From an uncultured Prevotellaceae bacterium (GTDB lineage: Bacteria; Bacteroidota; Bacteroidia; Bacteroidales; Bacteroidaceae): a DNA stretch of 34,627 bases. Under the pieces are notes generated by a model that was not told the DNA's origin, did no database searches, and saw only the letters and a program-made list of their open reading frames with translations. The stretch covers positions 31,920 to 66,546 of the forward strand of contig CACZVX010000020.1 of assembly GCA_902784755.1 (NCBI GenBank), read 5' to 3'. The translations under genes were made by a program, and so were the position numbers. Shown piece by piece: positions 23,822-31,742 of this stretch. Numbering within the stretch: position 1 is the first letter of the stretch; every line of letters begins with the position of its first letter.

Positions 23822-24772
23822 TTAAGATTTAATGTCTTCCATTTTTGCAAGAAGTCTTCCGCACAAACGCTCATGACTATGATGCATGTGGATGTAGAAA
23901 CTGGTCAGCACGATTATCTCGAAAAGCAGGAAAACCCACGGACAATTGAGCAACGCGGTGATGTAAAGTGCTATGGCACGACTGTTGAAAGTAAGCAGGT
24001 TGGTATAGGCCATCAATGGGCGACTGCCTTCCAACAACTCTTTCTCAACATCTGGAATACGGGGATCAGCCTGCACTTTCAATTCTTTATACTTTTCGAA
24101 AAAACGCTGGAAATTGGGCGTACGCTTCTCCTGATTGTGGCAATAATTACCATAGAGCGAGTGGAACAAACGGTCGAACCATTTCTCTTTGGGAAGATTC
24201 TTCACAATCTCCCGCTGAGCAGCACTGTTGTCTAGTTCACTGCCCTCCTTGCCCAAAAGGAAAAAGAGATGAATCTGACGGTAATAATCAGATAACGAAG
24301 CCTGTGTAGAGTGGCATAAAATACCAGAAATGAATGCCAGTATCCAAATGAATATCCCCCAATGATAATTTGTGAACGGAATCATTTGACCCTGCATACG
24401 AATGGCAAGAGCCGCATAGATTGCGAAAAACCAGACATCACCAGAGACGCCATCAAGCGCTCTTCCCAGAAGTGATTTCTGGTTGGTCAAACGCGCCAGC
24501 TGCCCATCGGTGGAATCTCCGAAATTAGCAAACATAAGCAGGATGACTCCCATGATATTATGCACCAGGTCGGTATAACTGAACATTACACCGGCGGCTA
24601 CGCCCAGGAAGATACTAAGAATGGTAATGGTATTCGGTTTGATACCCAGTTTGGCCGATGCAAGTGCAAAGGCAAGGCCTATAGGACGGTTAAAATGAAC
24701 GTCAAGCCACTCTTCGGTATCTTCGGATTTCAGGGAAGCCTGAAGAAGTTCGTTAAATCTTTCTTTGTTCAT
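23822..24772 (-). CDS. CDP-alcohol phosphatidyltransferase family membrane protein
   Basis: The 316-residue product carries the CDP-alcohol phosphotransferase motif at 86-112: D86, D89-G90, A93-R94, G103, D107 and D112. Several hydrophobic segments (about 48-82, 113-130, 140-160 and a C-terminal pair around 265-300) make it an integral membrane protein. Such enzymes transfer a phospho-alcohol from a CDP carrier to a second alcohol. The last spacing is D-x4-D rather than the usual D-x3-D. The start ATG overlaps the stop of the ATP-grasp gene (ATGA), showing tight coupling. With a nucleotidyltransferase two genes upstream, the soluble head group rather than the diacylglycerol may be the CDP-activated partner; this is inference. 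Confidence 0.88.
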   Translation of the reverse strand: MNKERFNELLQASLKSEDTEEWLDVHFNRPIGLAFALASAKLGIKPNTITILSIFLGVAAGVMFSYTDLVHNIMGVILLMFANFGDSTDGQLARLTNQKSLLGRALDGVSGDVWFFAIYAALAIRMQGQMIPFTNYHWGIFIWILAFISGILCHSTQASLSDYYRQIHLFFLLGKEGSELDNSAAQREIVKNLPKEKWFDRLFHSLYGNYCHNQEKRTPNFQRFFEKYKELKVQADPRIPDVEKELLEGSRPLMAYTNLLTFNSRAIALYITALLNCPWVFLLFEIIVLTSFYIHMHHSHERLCGRLLAKMEDIKS

Positions 24773-25479
24773 ATGAGGTTACAAATTGCGGCGGCAGCTT
24801 CTTCCCGGCATGCGGAGAAACTGGGCCAGTCATTAAAATCTATTATGGCGAATGTGCCATCACTACGCACAATAGCATCGCCTCCATAAATTTGAATTCC
24901 AATTAAACGAGCCAGACGGGCAGCAGCCTTTCCTACTTCCACAAAATCAGCAGGGGAAAAGAAATAGTCGGCCACGCCGTAGAATTTTACGGATGTGCCT
25001 TCCACATGAGCCGTGAGCAAAGGATTATCCACCTGTTGCTTGAAAGCCAACATTTCCTCCTCGTTAGCTGCAAAACGCACATCATGGCCTGTGTCTGCCT
25101 TTATCCAGCCAGCACCCTGTTGATAATAGGGAGCCGTAGGGATGTGATTGCTGCGCATAAGACTATCAACGGCCCTTCGACTGTTGCAGATGTCTATACT
25201 GCGCACATTATTGATGACTATTACGCCTTCAGCTTCGGCATGCTGGAGTGCAGACAGAGCCTTTTCCGAACGGGCCATCGAGAAGATAACCCCTACCCGA
25301 TCGTCCAATTTCCACTGCTTGTTTTCCAGAAGTTCTTCCTTCACGTAGTTCACGCTGGCCCCCCGTTCGAGCAGACTGTCCCCGACAGCTTGCAGAATAG
25401 CGAGGTCTTTCTCCACGGCATTTGGGGAAAAACGCTCGGCACGCTGTACCATCAATATTTGGGGGAGTATTATGGGCAT
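24769..25479 (-). CDS. ATP-grasp-like protein
   Basis: The 236-residue product resembles a compact ATP-grasp enzyme of the RimK-like type. It has an N-terminal Rossmann-like part starting ILMVQRAERFSPNAVEKD, a central part with VEGTSVKFYGV, and a C-terminal catalytic part with IYGGDAIVRSDG and AIIDFNDWPSFSACREEA. The latter holds the acidic and Asn residues that bind ATP-magnesium in this fold. Such enzymes join a carboxylate to an amine or other nucleophile through an acyl phosphate. I set the start at the ATG at 25477-25479, 4 nt after the upstream stop; an in-frame ATG at 25527 would overlap the previous gene. The substrate is unknown. Its place between two CDP-alcohol pathway genes suggests a modification of the head group. 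Confidence 0.72.
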   Translation of the reverse strand: MPIILPQILMVQRAERFSPNAVEKDLAILQAVGDSLLERGASVNYVKEELLENKQWKLDDRVGVIFSMARSEKALSALQHAEAEGVIVINNVRSIDICNSRRAVDSLMRSNHIPTAPYYQQGAGWIKADTGHDVRFAANEEEMLAFKQQVDNPLLTAHVEGTSVKFYGVADYFFSPADFVEVGKAAARLARLIGIQIYGGDAIVRSDGTFAIIDFNDWPSFSACREEAAAAICNLI

Positions 25480-25483
25480 GGGC

Positions 25484-26191
25484 TTATGAATGAAGGAATT
25501 GTTCAGCCTTCTTGATATCGGCCACATGGTCGATGTCCAGTACTTTAGAAAAAGGGAAAGCTTTGATTTTGAGTCCGTCGGCTATCAGGGCACGCTGGAA
25601 ATTACGCATCCGACTCTCCCCCCGCAGTATACAGCCTTTTAAAGTTTCGATAGCTGCAGGCAGCAAGCCATAGATGCCGGCTGAAATATAGCGATAGTGA
25701 TTGTCAACATCAAAGAAGCCCGTGATATTCATCTTTTCATCGGTTCCCACATAAAGGGGTTTTTCATCGTCAATGAAATCAGTAACAGGGAAAGTCTGGA
25801 TACCCGCACTTTGAAAAGCCTTGACATAAGCCGCAAACTCATCCTCACGGAAAATGGTATCCACGGTCGTCATCACAAAGGGACCATCAGTAAGAAACTG
25901 ACTGATCTCAAAAAAACTGTGCATGCTGCTGGGTGTGCTTTTCACTACAAAACGCAGAGGAACGGGACGACCTTTCAGTCCGTCTCGCTGTAATTCCACT
26001 AAATGGCTGGCTACCAAAGTTGTCAGGTCATTGCAGATAATGACAATTTCCTCAGCATCGTTCTGCATAAAAATGCGGATAAGCCGGTCTATCAAATATT
26101 CGCCATTGACTTCCACCAAAGGCTTTGGAACCGTTATCCCTTCTGCTGCCAACCGTGAACCTTCACCAGCAGCAATAATAGCATATTTCAT
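25484..26191 (-). CDS. NTP transferase (sugar/polyol-phosphate nucleotidyltransferase)
   Basis: The 235-residue product has the nucleotidyltransferase signature AAGEGSRL (7-14) with PKPL (22-25), and later FVMTTVDT in place of the usual metal-binding D-x-D region. The family activates sugar- or polyol-phosphates as NDP derivatives. As first gene of a tightly packed set with an ATP-grasp enzyme and a CDP-alcohol phosphotransferase, it most likely makes a CDP-polyol, for example CDP-inositol or a related head group. The exact substrate is not determinable here, and no inositol-phosphate synthase gene is in the window. Its start codon lies within one arm of an inverted repeat spanning the promoter. 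Confidence 0.87.
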   Translation of the reverse strand: MKYAIIAAGEGSRLAAEGITVPKPLVEVNGEYLIDRLIRIFMQNDAEEIVIICNDLTTLVASHLVELQRDGLKGRPVPLRFVVKSTPSSMHSFFEISQFLTDGPFVMTTVDTIFREDEFAAYVKAFQSAGIQTFPVTDFIDDEKPLYVGTDEKMNITGFFDVDNHYRYISAGIYGLLPAAIETLKGCILRGESRMRNFQRALIADGLKIKAFPFSKVLDIDHVADIKKAEQFLHS

Positions 26192-26245
26192 CCCGTTATT
26201 ATCTAATTCTGTGCAAAATTACACATTATAAATAATAACGGGATG
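26189..26245. repeat. Inverted repeat spanning promoter and start codon of the NTP-transferase operon
   Basis: CATCCCGTTATTAT (26189-26202) and ATAATAACGGGATG (26232-26245) are a perfect 14-nt inverted pair. The -7 box (26214-26221) lies between them, and the right arm on the minus strand includes the ATG. It could be an operator, or a terminator-like stem for transcripts coming from the head-GIN gene upstream. Confidence 0.7.
26214..26221 (-). promoter_or_regulatory. -7 box for the seven-gene minus-strand operon
   Basis: The minus strand reads TAATTTTG, matching TAnnTTTG, about 23 nt before the ATG at 26191. No -33 TTTG is at the right distance. Confidence 0.5.
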
Positions 26246-26261
26246 ATTTTTAGAGTTTATT

Positions 26262-26954
26262 TTAATTTGTTATAAGTTCTGAAGTGTCAACTGTTCCACT
26301 TCCCGCAATTTTCGAGTCAAAATGTTCCGTTTTACCTTTTAGCTTGATGTCACCACTGCCGGCAATCTTCGCCAACACAGAACCACATTTCAGGAAATTC
26401 ATCGCCATATCACCGCTGCCAGCGATTGACAACTGTGCTTTTCCCGTAGTTATGTTGTTAATCTTGATTTCGCCGGATCCCGCAATGTCGCAAGATATAT
26501 TATCACATATTACATTCTCCAGTTCAATATCTCCTGAACCAGCAACTTTCAACTTAAGATTATCGGTATCCAACGGAGTATTCATCATGAAATTACAACC
26601 ACCGGCAATCTTCACTTCAACGAGATCTGTGGATGATACAATAATCTTTACATCCTCATCGTCACCAAACACATTGAAATGATTATCTCTCGGAGCGATG
26701 CGAAGAGTCTCTCCTTTAACATCAATAGCATAATGTTTCAAAGAAGATTCGGGACCTTGGAAATTCACAAAATTACGCGTGCCCTGAGTATAGACAACAT
26801 CTACCCCACCGGCCATACTAATCGTATTAAAATATTTTACACCGATTTCTTTATTGGCAGCGGGTAACGGACGCACCTTTTCGTTCGAATGATACCTCAC
26901 AACACATGAACTGACCAGAAGGGCCGCAAGGGCGATAACTACATTTTTTTTCAT
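26262..26954 (-). CDS. Head-GIN domain (DUF2807) putative adhesin lipoprotein
   Basis: The 230-residue product has a lipoprotein signal ending at VSSC (Cys17), so it is likely anchored in a membrane. The rest is a DUF2807 beta-solenoid: repeated AGSGD/AGSGE turns occur at regular spacing in the C-terminal half, with short strands such as IELENV and IKINNI between them. The family is widespread in Bacteroidota and described as putative autotransporter adhesins; its role is not established. The gene stands alone, 70 nt upstream of the NTP-transferase operon and divergent from cysE. I found no convincing promoter box in its upstream region. Confidence 0.87.
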   Translation of the reverse strand: MKKNVVIALAALLVSSCVVRYHSNEKVRPLPAANKEIGVKYFNTISMAGGVDVVYTQGTRNFVNFQGPESSLKHYAIDVKGETLRIAPRDNHFNVFGDDEDVKIIVSSTDLVEVKIAGGCNFMMNTPLDTDNLKLKVAGSGDIELENVICDNISCDIAGSGEIKINNITTGKAQLSIAGSGDMAMNFLKCGSVLAKIAGSGDIKLKGKTEHFDSKIAGSGTVDTSELITN

Positions 26955-27080
26955 AATTATATTTGGTTTTTATTTCTATTTTTCGAGATTTATTTGTCTA
27001 TTAGACGAATCCACTGTTTAAAAAGTTGCAACGGTATCCAATTTTTTATTCTTTTATTTTTTTATTTTTTGATTTTTCCT

Positions 27081-27088
27081 TATCTTTG
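27081..27088 (+). promoter_or_regulatory. -7 box for cysE
   Basis: TATCTTTG matches TAnnTTTG, 24 nt before the ATG at 27113. The upstream region is T-rich without a clear -33 TTTG. Confidence 0.65.
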
Positions 27089-27112
27089 CACCGAATTTAT
27101 TGACACATCAAG

Positions 27113-28006
27113 ATGAGCACTGATAATTTGACTCAGATTCTGACAACAACCGTTGAGGAACTTTCCTCACCAGAATCTCTGAAGGGGCTGTTTCACCAAC
27201 ATCGCGAGGGCGATCCACTGCCATCGAGCAAAGCACTCGGAGAAATTATCGAATTGTCACGCTCCATCCTTTTTCCTGGTTATTTTGGAAAATCCACGGT
27301 CAACACACAAACCCTCAAGTATCATATCGGCGTCAATGTGGAGAGGCTTCGCAAGTTGCTCACCGACCAGATTATGGCCGGACTCTGCTTCAACCGCAGC
27401 GAATGCGATCTGAGCGAAGACCTCACAGAATGCAACCGCTCGGCATCTGTGATTGCCACCCAACTGATATCAAGATTACCAAAAATACGTAGTGTGCTGG
27501 CTACCGATGTGGAAGCAGCCTACAATGGCGACCCTGCCGCAGAGAGTTTCGGCGAGATCATTTCGTGCTACCCCGTCATTAAGGCCCTTACCAACTACCG
27601 CATTGCCCACGAACTGATAGAACTTGGCGTGCCGCTCATTCCCCGTATCATAACAGAGATGGCGCACTCCGAGACAGGTATCGACATCCATCCTGCAGCC
27701 ACCATTGGCCATCATTTCACCATTGATCACGGCACAGGTGTGGTGATTGGAGCCACCTGTATCATCGGCGACAACGTAAAACTCTACCAAGGTGTAACCC
27801 TCGGAGCCAAGAGCTTCCCACTCGATGAAGACGGCAATCCCATCAAGGGCATCCCACGCCATCCCATTCTGGAGGATGATGTGATTGTCTATGCCAATGC
27901 TACTATCTTAGGGCGCATCACCATCGGCCGCGGTTCGGTGATCGGCGCGAATGTATGGGTGACCGAAGATATGCAACCCAATTCAAAGAAATACATCAAA
28001 GCATAA
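27113..28006 (+). CDS. cysE: Serine O-acetyltransferase
   Basis: The 297-residue product has an N-terminal helical domain and a C-terminal left-handed beta-helix of hexapeptide repeats (IHPAATIGHHFTIDHGTGVVIG, split here as IHPAATIG and HGTGVVIG). The catalytic His residues lie in DHGTG and in the AxIxH region, and YQGVTLGAKSF follows. It acetylates serine from acetyl-CoA, the first step to cysteine. It is the first gene of a plus-strand unit with the rRNA methyltransferase (42-nt gap) and the dipeptidyl peptidase. No cysK is adjacent. The length and N-terminal extension are normal for the Bacteroidota branch. Confidence 0.93.
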   Translation: MSTDNLTQILTTTVEELSSPESLKGLFHQHREGDPLPSSKALGEIIELSRSILFPGYFGKSTVNTQTLKYHIGVNVERLRKLLTDQIMAGLCFNRSECDLSEDLTECNRSASVIATQLISRLPKIRSVLATDVEAAYNGDPAAESFGEIISCYPVIKALTNYRIAHELIELGVPLIPRIITEMAHSETGIDIHPAATIGHHFTIDHGTGVVIGATCIIGDNVKLYQGVTLGAKSFPLDEDGNPIKGIPRHPILEDDVIVYANATILGRITIGRGSVIGANVWVTEDMQPNSKKYIKA

Positions 28007-28048
28007 CTTTGAAATTTGAAATCTGAAATTTGTAATTTATAACATTAT

Positions 28049-29644
28049 ATGGAATTCGAACTCATTGCCAAAACGTTCATGGGCCTGGAACCCGTGCTGG
28101 CAGAAGAGCTCACTAATTTAGGAGCAAACAACGTTGAAATTGGTCGTCGCATGGTGTCGTTCACCGGCGACAAGGAAATGATGTATCGCGCTAATTTCCA
28201 GCTGCATACCGCTATCCGCATCCTCAAGCCCATCAAGCATTTCAAGGCACAAAGCGCCGATGATGTTTACGAGGAGGTAAAGAGCATCGACTGGACTCAA
28301 TATTTGGACAACAAGAAAACATTTGCTGTGGACTCCGTGGTTTTCTCCGAGGAGTTCCGTCACTCAAAATTCGTAGCCTACAAGGTGAAGGATGCCATCG
28401 TTGACCAGTTCCGCGAGCAGACGGGCACACGTCCGAATGTATCGGTTACCAATCCCGACCTGCGACTGCATATCCACATCGCCGAAGACAACGCCACGCT
28501 CTGCCTCGACTCTTCTGGTGAGAGCCTTCACCGCCGCGGCTACCGCCAGGAATCCGTTGAAGCTCCGCTGAATGAAGTGCTGGCTGCCGGCATGATTCTG
28601 ATGAGTGGATGGAAAGGCGACTCTGACTTCATCGACCCCATGTGCGGCTCGGGAACGTTGCTTATTGAGGCTGCACTCATTGCACATAACATGTCACCTG
28701 GTATTTTCCGCAAGGAATTTGCCTTTGAGAAATGGCCCGACTTCGACAAAGACCTTTTCGATGAAATCTATAACGACGATTCCCAGGAAAAGGAGTTCGA
28801 CCATCATATCTATGGCTATGACATCGACATGAAGGCAGTTAATACCGCCCGCCTCAATGTAAAAGCAGCTGGACTGACCAAATCCATCACCGTTGAACAA
28901 CAGGACTTTAAGGACTTCAAAAAACCTGCCGGGCCAGCCATCATCATTACCAATCCGCCTTATGGTGAGCGTATTTCCACACCGAACCTGCTGGCCACCT
29001 ACAAGATGATTGGCGAGAAGCTGAAGCATGAATTCCAGGGCAACGAGGCTTGGGTGCTCAGTTACCGTGAGGAATGCTTTGATGCCATCGGACTGAAGCC
29101 TAGTATCAAGATTCCCGTCTTCAACGGCTCTTTGGAGTGTGAGTTCCGCAGATACCAGATGTTTGAGGGCAAACTTCGCGAGTTCCGTTCTGAAGGCGGT
29201 GTGGTGAAGACCGACGACGAAAAGAAAGCCATGGCAGAGAAACGCCGCTTCAAGCAGAACCGTGAGTTCAAGAAACGACTCGAAGAAGAAGAAGAAAACG
29301 AAGAGGGTGACATCCGTTCCTTTGTTTTCCATAAGCATCACCCCGCTTTCAAGGAAGCGAGGAGCAATGATCAGGAAAGAAACTTCTCTGATGGTGAGCG
29401 CAGTTCCGGGCGCGAGCGCAGAGCTGCTCGTGCCCGTGGGGAGTTCAAGAAAGACCGCCGGGGTAACGACCGCGACTTCAAGGGCGGCAGAGGTGACTTC
29501 AAGGGAGGACGACGCGACTTCAAAGGCGGTAAAAGTGATTTCAAAGGCGGTAAAAGTGATTTCAAGGGCGGCAAACGCGGCGACTTCAAGCGCGGCGGCC
29601 GTGATTTCAAACGTAAAAACGATGATTTCAATGATGAAGATTAA
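28049..29644 (+). CDS. THUMP-domain class I 23S rRNA methyltransferase (RlmL-like)
   Basis: The 531-residue product has an N-terminal ferredoxin-like/THUMP RNA-binding region (about 1-155) and a Rossmann methyltransferase with DPMCGSGT (196-203, SAM) and NPPYGER (302-308, catalytic NPPY for base N-methylation). This matches the RlmL (N2-methyl-G2445) half of E. coli RlmKL. Unlike the E. coli fusion, no RlmK domain is attached. The C-terminus (about 440-531) is a disordered, highly charged tail with tandem DFKGG units rich in Lys, Arg and Gly, probably an added RNA-binding arm. The stop overlaps the start of the dipeptidyl peptidase gene by 14 nt. Confidence 0.9.
   Translation: MEFELIAKTFMGLEPVLAEELTNLGANNVEIGRRMVSFTGDKEMMYRANFQLHTAIRILKPIKHFKAQSADDVYEEVKSIDWTQYLDNKKTFAVDSVVFSEEFRHSKFVAYKVKDAIVDQFREQTGTRPNVSVTNPDLRLHIHIAEDNATLCLDSSGESLHRRGYRQESVEAPLNEVLAAGMILMSGWKGDSDFIDPMCGSGTLLIEAALIAHNMSPGIFRKEFAFEKWPDFDKDLFDEIYNDDSQEKEFDHHIYGYDIDMKAVNTARLNVKAAGLTKSITVEQQDFKDFKKPAGPAIIITNPPYGERISTPNLLATYKMIGEKLKHEFQGNEAWVLSYREECFDAIGLKPSIKIPVFNGSLECEFRRYQMFEGKLREFRSEGGVVKTDDEKKAMAEKRRFKQNREFKKRLEEEEENEEGDIRSFVFHKHHPAFKEARSNDQERNFSDGERSSGRERRAARARGEFKKDRRGNDRDFKGGRGDFKGGRRDFKGGKSDFKGGKSDFKGGKRGDFKRGGRDFKRKNDDFNDED
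29473..29630 (+). repeat. Tandem coding repeat (DFKGG units)
   Basis: About seven copies of a 21-24-nt unit based on GACTTCAAGGGCGGC encode DFKGG-type residues in the methyltransferase tail. Two adjacent copies (about 29536-29577) are almost identical, so the unit number may vary between strains. Confidence 0.75.
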
Positions 29645-31682
29645 GCTAACAGCGCTTGCTCTCCTGTCTATCATGCTCTCCGCACAACCCTCACAGCTTA
29701 ACGCCCAACAACTGAAGCAGTTTACCCTAGAAGACCTGAATTTCGGCGGTACGAACTACAAACAAATGACACCTGCCACGAAGGATTACAGATGGTGGGG
29801 CGATGAATTGCTGCGGATAGACAAGGAAGACATCTGGCTTGTCGACAAGAAAACCCACAAGGAAGTGCTGCTCACCGACAAACAGAAAGAGCAGTATGAG
29901 GAATGGAAGAAAGAGCAACAACCCATTGCTGAAATCAAAGACCACAACCTTTTCGTGGGTGAACATCAACTCACTATCGACGGTTCCCGTGAAATTGTCT
30001 ATGGCGAGGCCGTCCATCGCAATGAGTTCGGCATCATGGAAGGATTGTTCTGGAGTCCCGACCATAAGCGGTTGGCTTTCTATCGCATGGACCAAAGCAT
30101 GGTCAGCGACTATCCGCAAGTGAACATCTTCAAGCGTAGCGCTGCCTATGAGCCCGACAAATATCCCATGGCTGGAGAAGAGACGCACTTCGTTAACATC
30201 GGCATTTACGACGTAGAGAAAGACGAGACCATCTACCTGATCACACCTAATGTCATTCCAGGAGGCAACGCAAAAAGTCCTTTTTATTTCCCTAATCCGT
30301 CAACATCTAAAAAGGATTCTGTTGTCTATTTCACAAATATTTCTTGGGCACCAGACTCTAAAACGTTGTACGTGCAAGAGCTTAACCGGGATCAAAATGA
30401 CTGCAGACTCGTAAGCTACGATGCGATGACAGGTTTGTTCATAGCTGAACTTAACCGCGAGACCTCCGACAAATACGTGGAGCCCCTCCACCCTATCCAG
30501 TTCCTTCCCTGGGATGCATCCAAATTCATTATGCAGAGCCAGAAGGACGGCTACAACCACCTTTATCTGTTTAATAAGGATGGCAAACAGCTGAAACAAC
30601 TGACCAGCGGTCCTTGGGTGGTACTGGATGTGCTCGGCTTCAATGCTAAAAAGAAGAGCGTGATTATCTCCAGCAATGAGGCTTCACCCATTCAGCAAAA
30701 TCTCTATGCGGTCAACGTGGCAACCGGCAAGCGCACGCCTCTTGACAACCAGCGCGGGTGGCATCGCGGCATGCTCAGTGAGAGTGGCCAGTGGCTCATC
30801 GACAACTACTCAGAACCCGATATTCCCCGCGTTATCAGTCTGATTAATACGACTGCCAAGCCCTCAAAGACGCCCCTTTTCGAAGCCCCAAATCCATGGG
30901 AAGGCTATCAGATTCCCACGTATGAATGTGGCACCATCAAGGCTGCAGACGACCAGACCGACCTGTACTACCGCATGGTGAAACCCGCTGATTTCAACCC
31001 CTCAAAGAAATATCCAACCGTTATCTATGTCTATGGCGGCCCCCACGCCCACAATGTAGATGCACGCTGGCATTACAGCAGCCGCTCGTGGGAAACCTAC
31101 ATGGCACAGAAAGGCTACGTGCTCTTCATCCTCGACAACCGCGGATCAGAAAACCGCGGCCTCGCCTTTGAGCAGGCTACCTTCCGTCAGCTTGGACAGA
31201 TTGAGATGCAAGACCAGATGAAGGGAGTGGAGTTTCTGCGCACGCTGCCCTATGTGGATATGAACCGCCTTGGCGTTCACGGGTGGAGTTTCGGTGGCTT
31301 TATGACTATCTCGCTAATGACCAACTATCCCGACGTGTTCAAAGTGGGTGTTGCTGGTGGTCCAGTTATCGACTGGAAATGGTATGAGGTGATGTATGGC
31401 GAACGCTATATGGACACGCCGCAGAGCAATCCGGAGGGCTACGAGAAAACTTCTCTCCTCTCCAAGGCCAAAGACCTGAAGGGCAAGCTGCAGATCATCA
31501 CGGGCTACAACGATGCTACCGTAGTACCGCAGCACTGCCTGTCGTTCCTAGCCGAATGTATCAAGGCCGGCACCCAGCCCGATTTCTTCGCATATCCCGG
31601 AGAGCCCCACAACATGCGAGGCCATCAGAGCGTTCATCTGCACGAACGCATCACTCAATACTTCGAAGATTATCTGAAATAG
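29631..31682 (+). CDS. S9-family prolyl oligopeptidase, dipeptidyl peptidase IV
   Basis: The 683-residue product has a signal peptide (about 1-25, LNA-Q), a beta-propeller N-terminal region (DPPIV_N) and an alpha/beta-hydrolase C-terminal domain. The catalytic triad is visible: Ser553 in GWSFGGF, Asp628 in GYNDAT and His660 in GEPHNMRG. It removes X-Pro dipeptides from peptide N-termini, probably in the periplasm. I chose the ATG at 29631 (or 29634) because it opens the signal peptide; the frame is open far upstream but that part overlaps the methyltransferase gene. It complements the Xaa-Pro aminopeptidase and C1 peptidase elsewhere in the window. Confidence 0.93.
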   Translation: MMKIKLTALALLSIMLSAQPSQLNAQQLKQFTLEDLNFGGTNYKQMTPATKDYRWWGDELLRIDKEDIWLVDKKTHKEVLLTDKQKEQYEEWKKEQQPIAEIKDHNLFVGEHQLTIDGSREIVYGEAVHRNEFGIMEGLFWSPDHKRLAFYRMDQSMVSDYPQVNIFKRSAAYEPDKYPMAGEETHFVNIGIYDVEKDETIYLITPNVIPGGNAKSPFYFPNPSTSKKDSVVYFTNISWAPDSKTLYVQELNRDQNDCRLVSYDAMTGLFIAELNRETSDKYVEPLHPIQFLPWDASKFIMQSQKDGYNHLYLFNKDGKQLKQLTSGPWVVLDVLGFNAKKKSVIISSNEASPIQQNLYAVNVATGKRTPLDNQRGWHRGMLSESGQWLIDNYSEPDIPRVISLINTTAKPSKTPLFEAPNPWEGYQIPTYECGTIKAADDQTDLYYRMVKPADFNPSKKYPTVIYVYGGPHAHNVDARWHYSSRSWETYMAQKGYVLFILDNRGSENRGLAFEQATFRQLGQIEMQDQMKGVEFLRTLPYVDMNRLGVHGWSFGGFMTISLMTNYPDVFKVGVAGGPVIDWKWYEVMYGERYMDTPQSNPEGYEKTSLLSKAKDLKGKLQIITGYNDATVVPQHCLSFLAECIKAGTQPDFFAYPGEPHNMRGHQSVHLHERITQYFEDYLK

Positions 31683-31688
31683 AGATTA

Positions 31689-31732
31689 AGGTTATGAGGT
31701 TATAAGGTGATCACCTTATAACCTCATAACCT
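31689..31732. terminator. 44-nt perfect palindrome between convergent genes
   Basis: The two 22-nt halves are exact reverse complements with centre GGTGATCACC (31706-31715) and repeated GGTTATGAGG/CCTCATAACC words. It lies 6 nt after the peptidase stop and 10 nt before the stop of the convergent gene. It likely ends both transcripts, with the four central bases forming the loop. Confidence 0.75.
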
Positions 31733-31742
31733 CAAAACCTCT

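Noticed and set aside
28694-29674. 326-residue minus-strand open frame
   Set aside because: It is antisense to the RlmL-like gene, and its repetitive sequence mirrors the DFKGG repeat. No promoter or family match.
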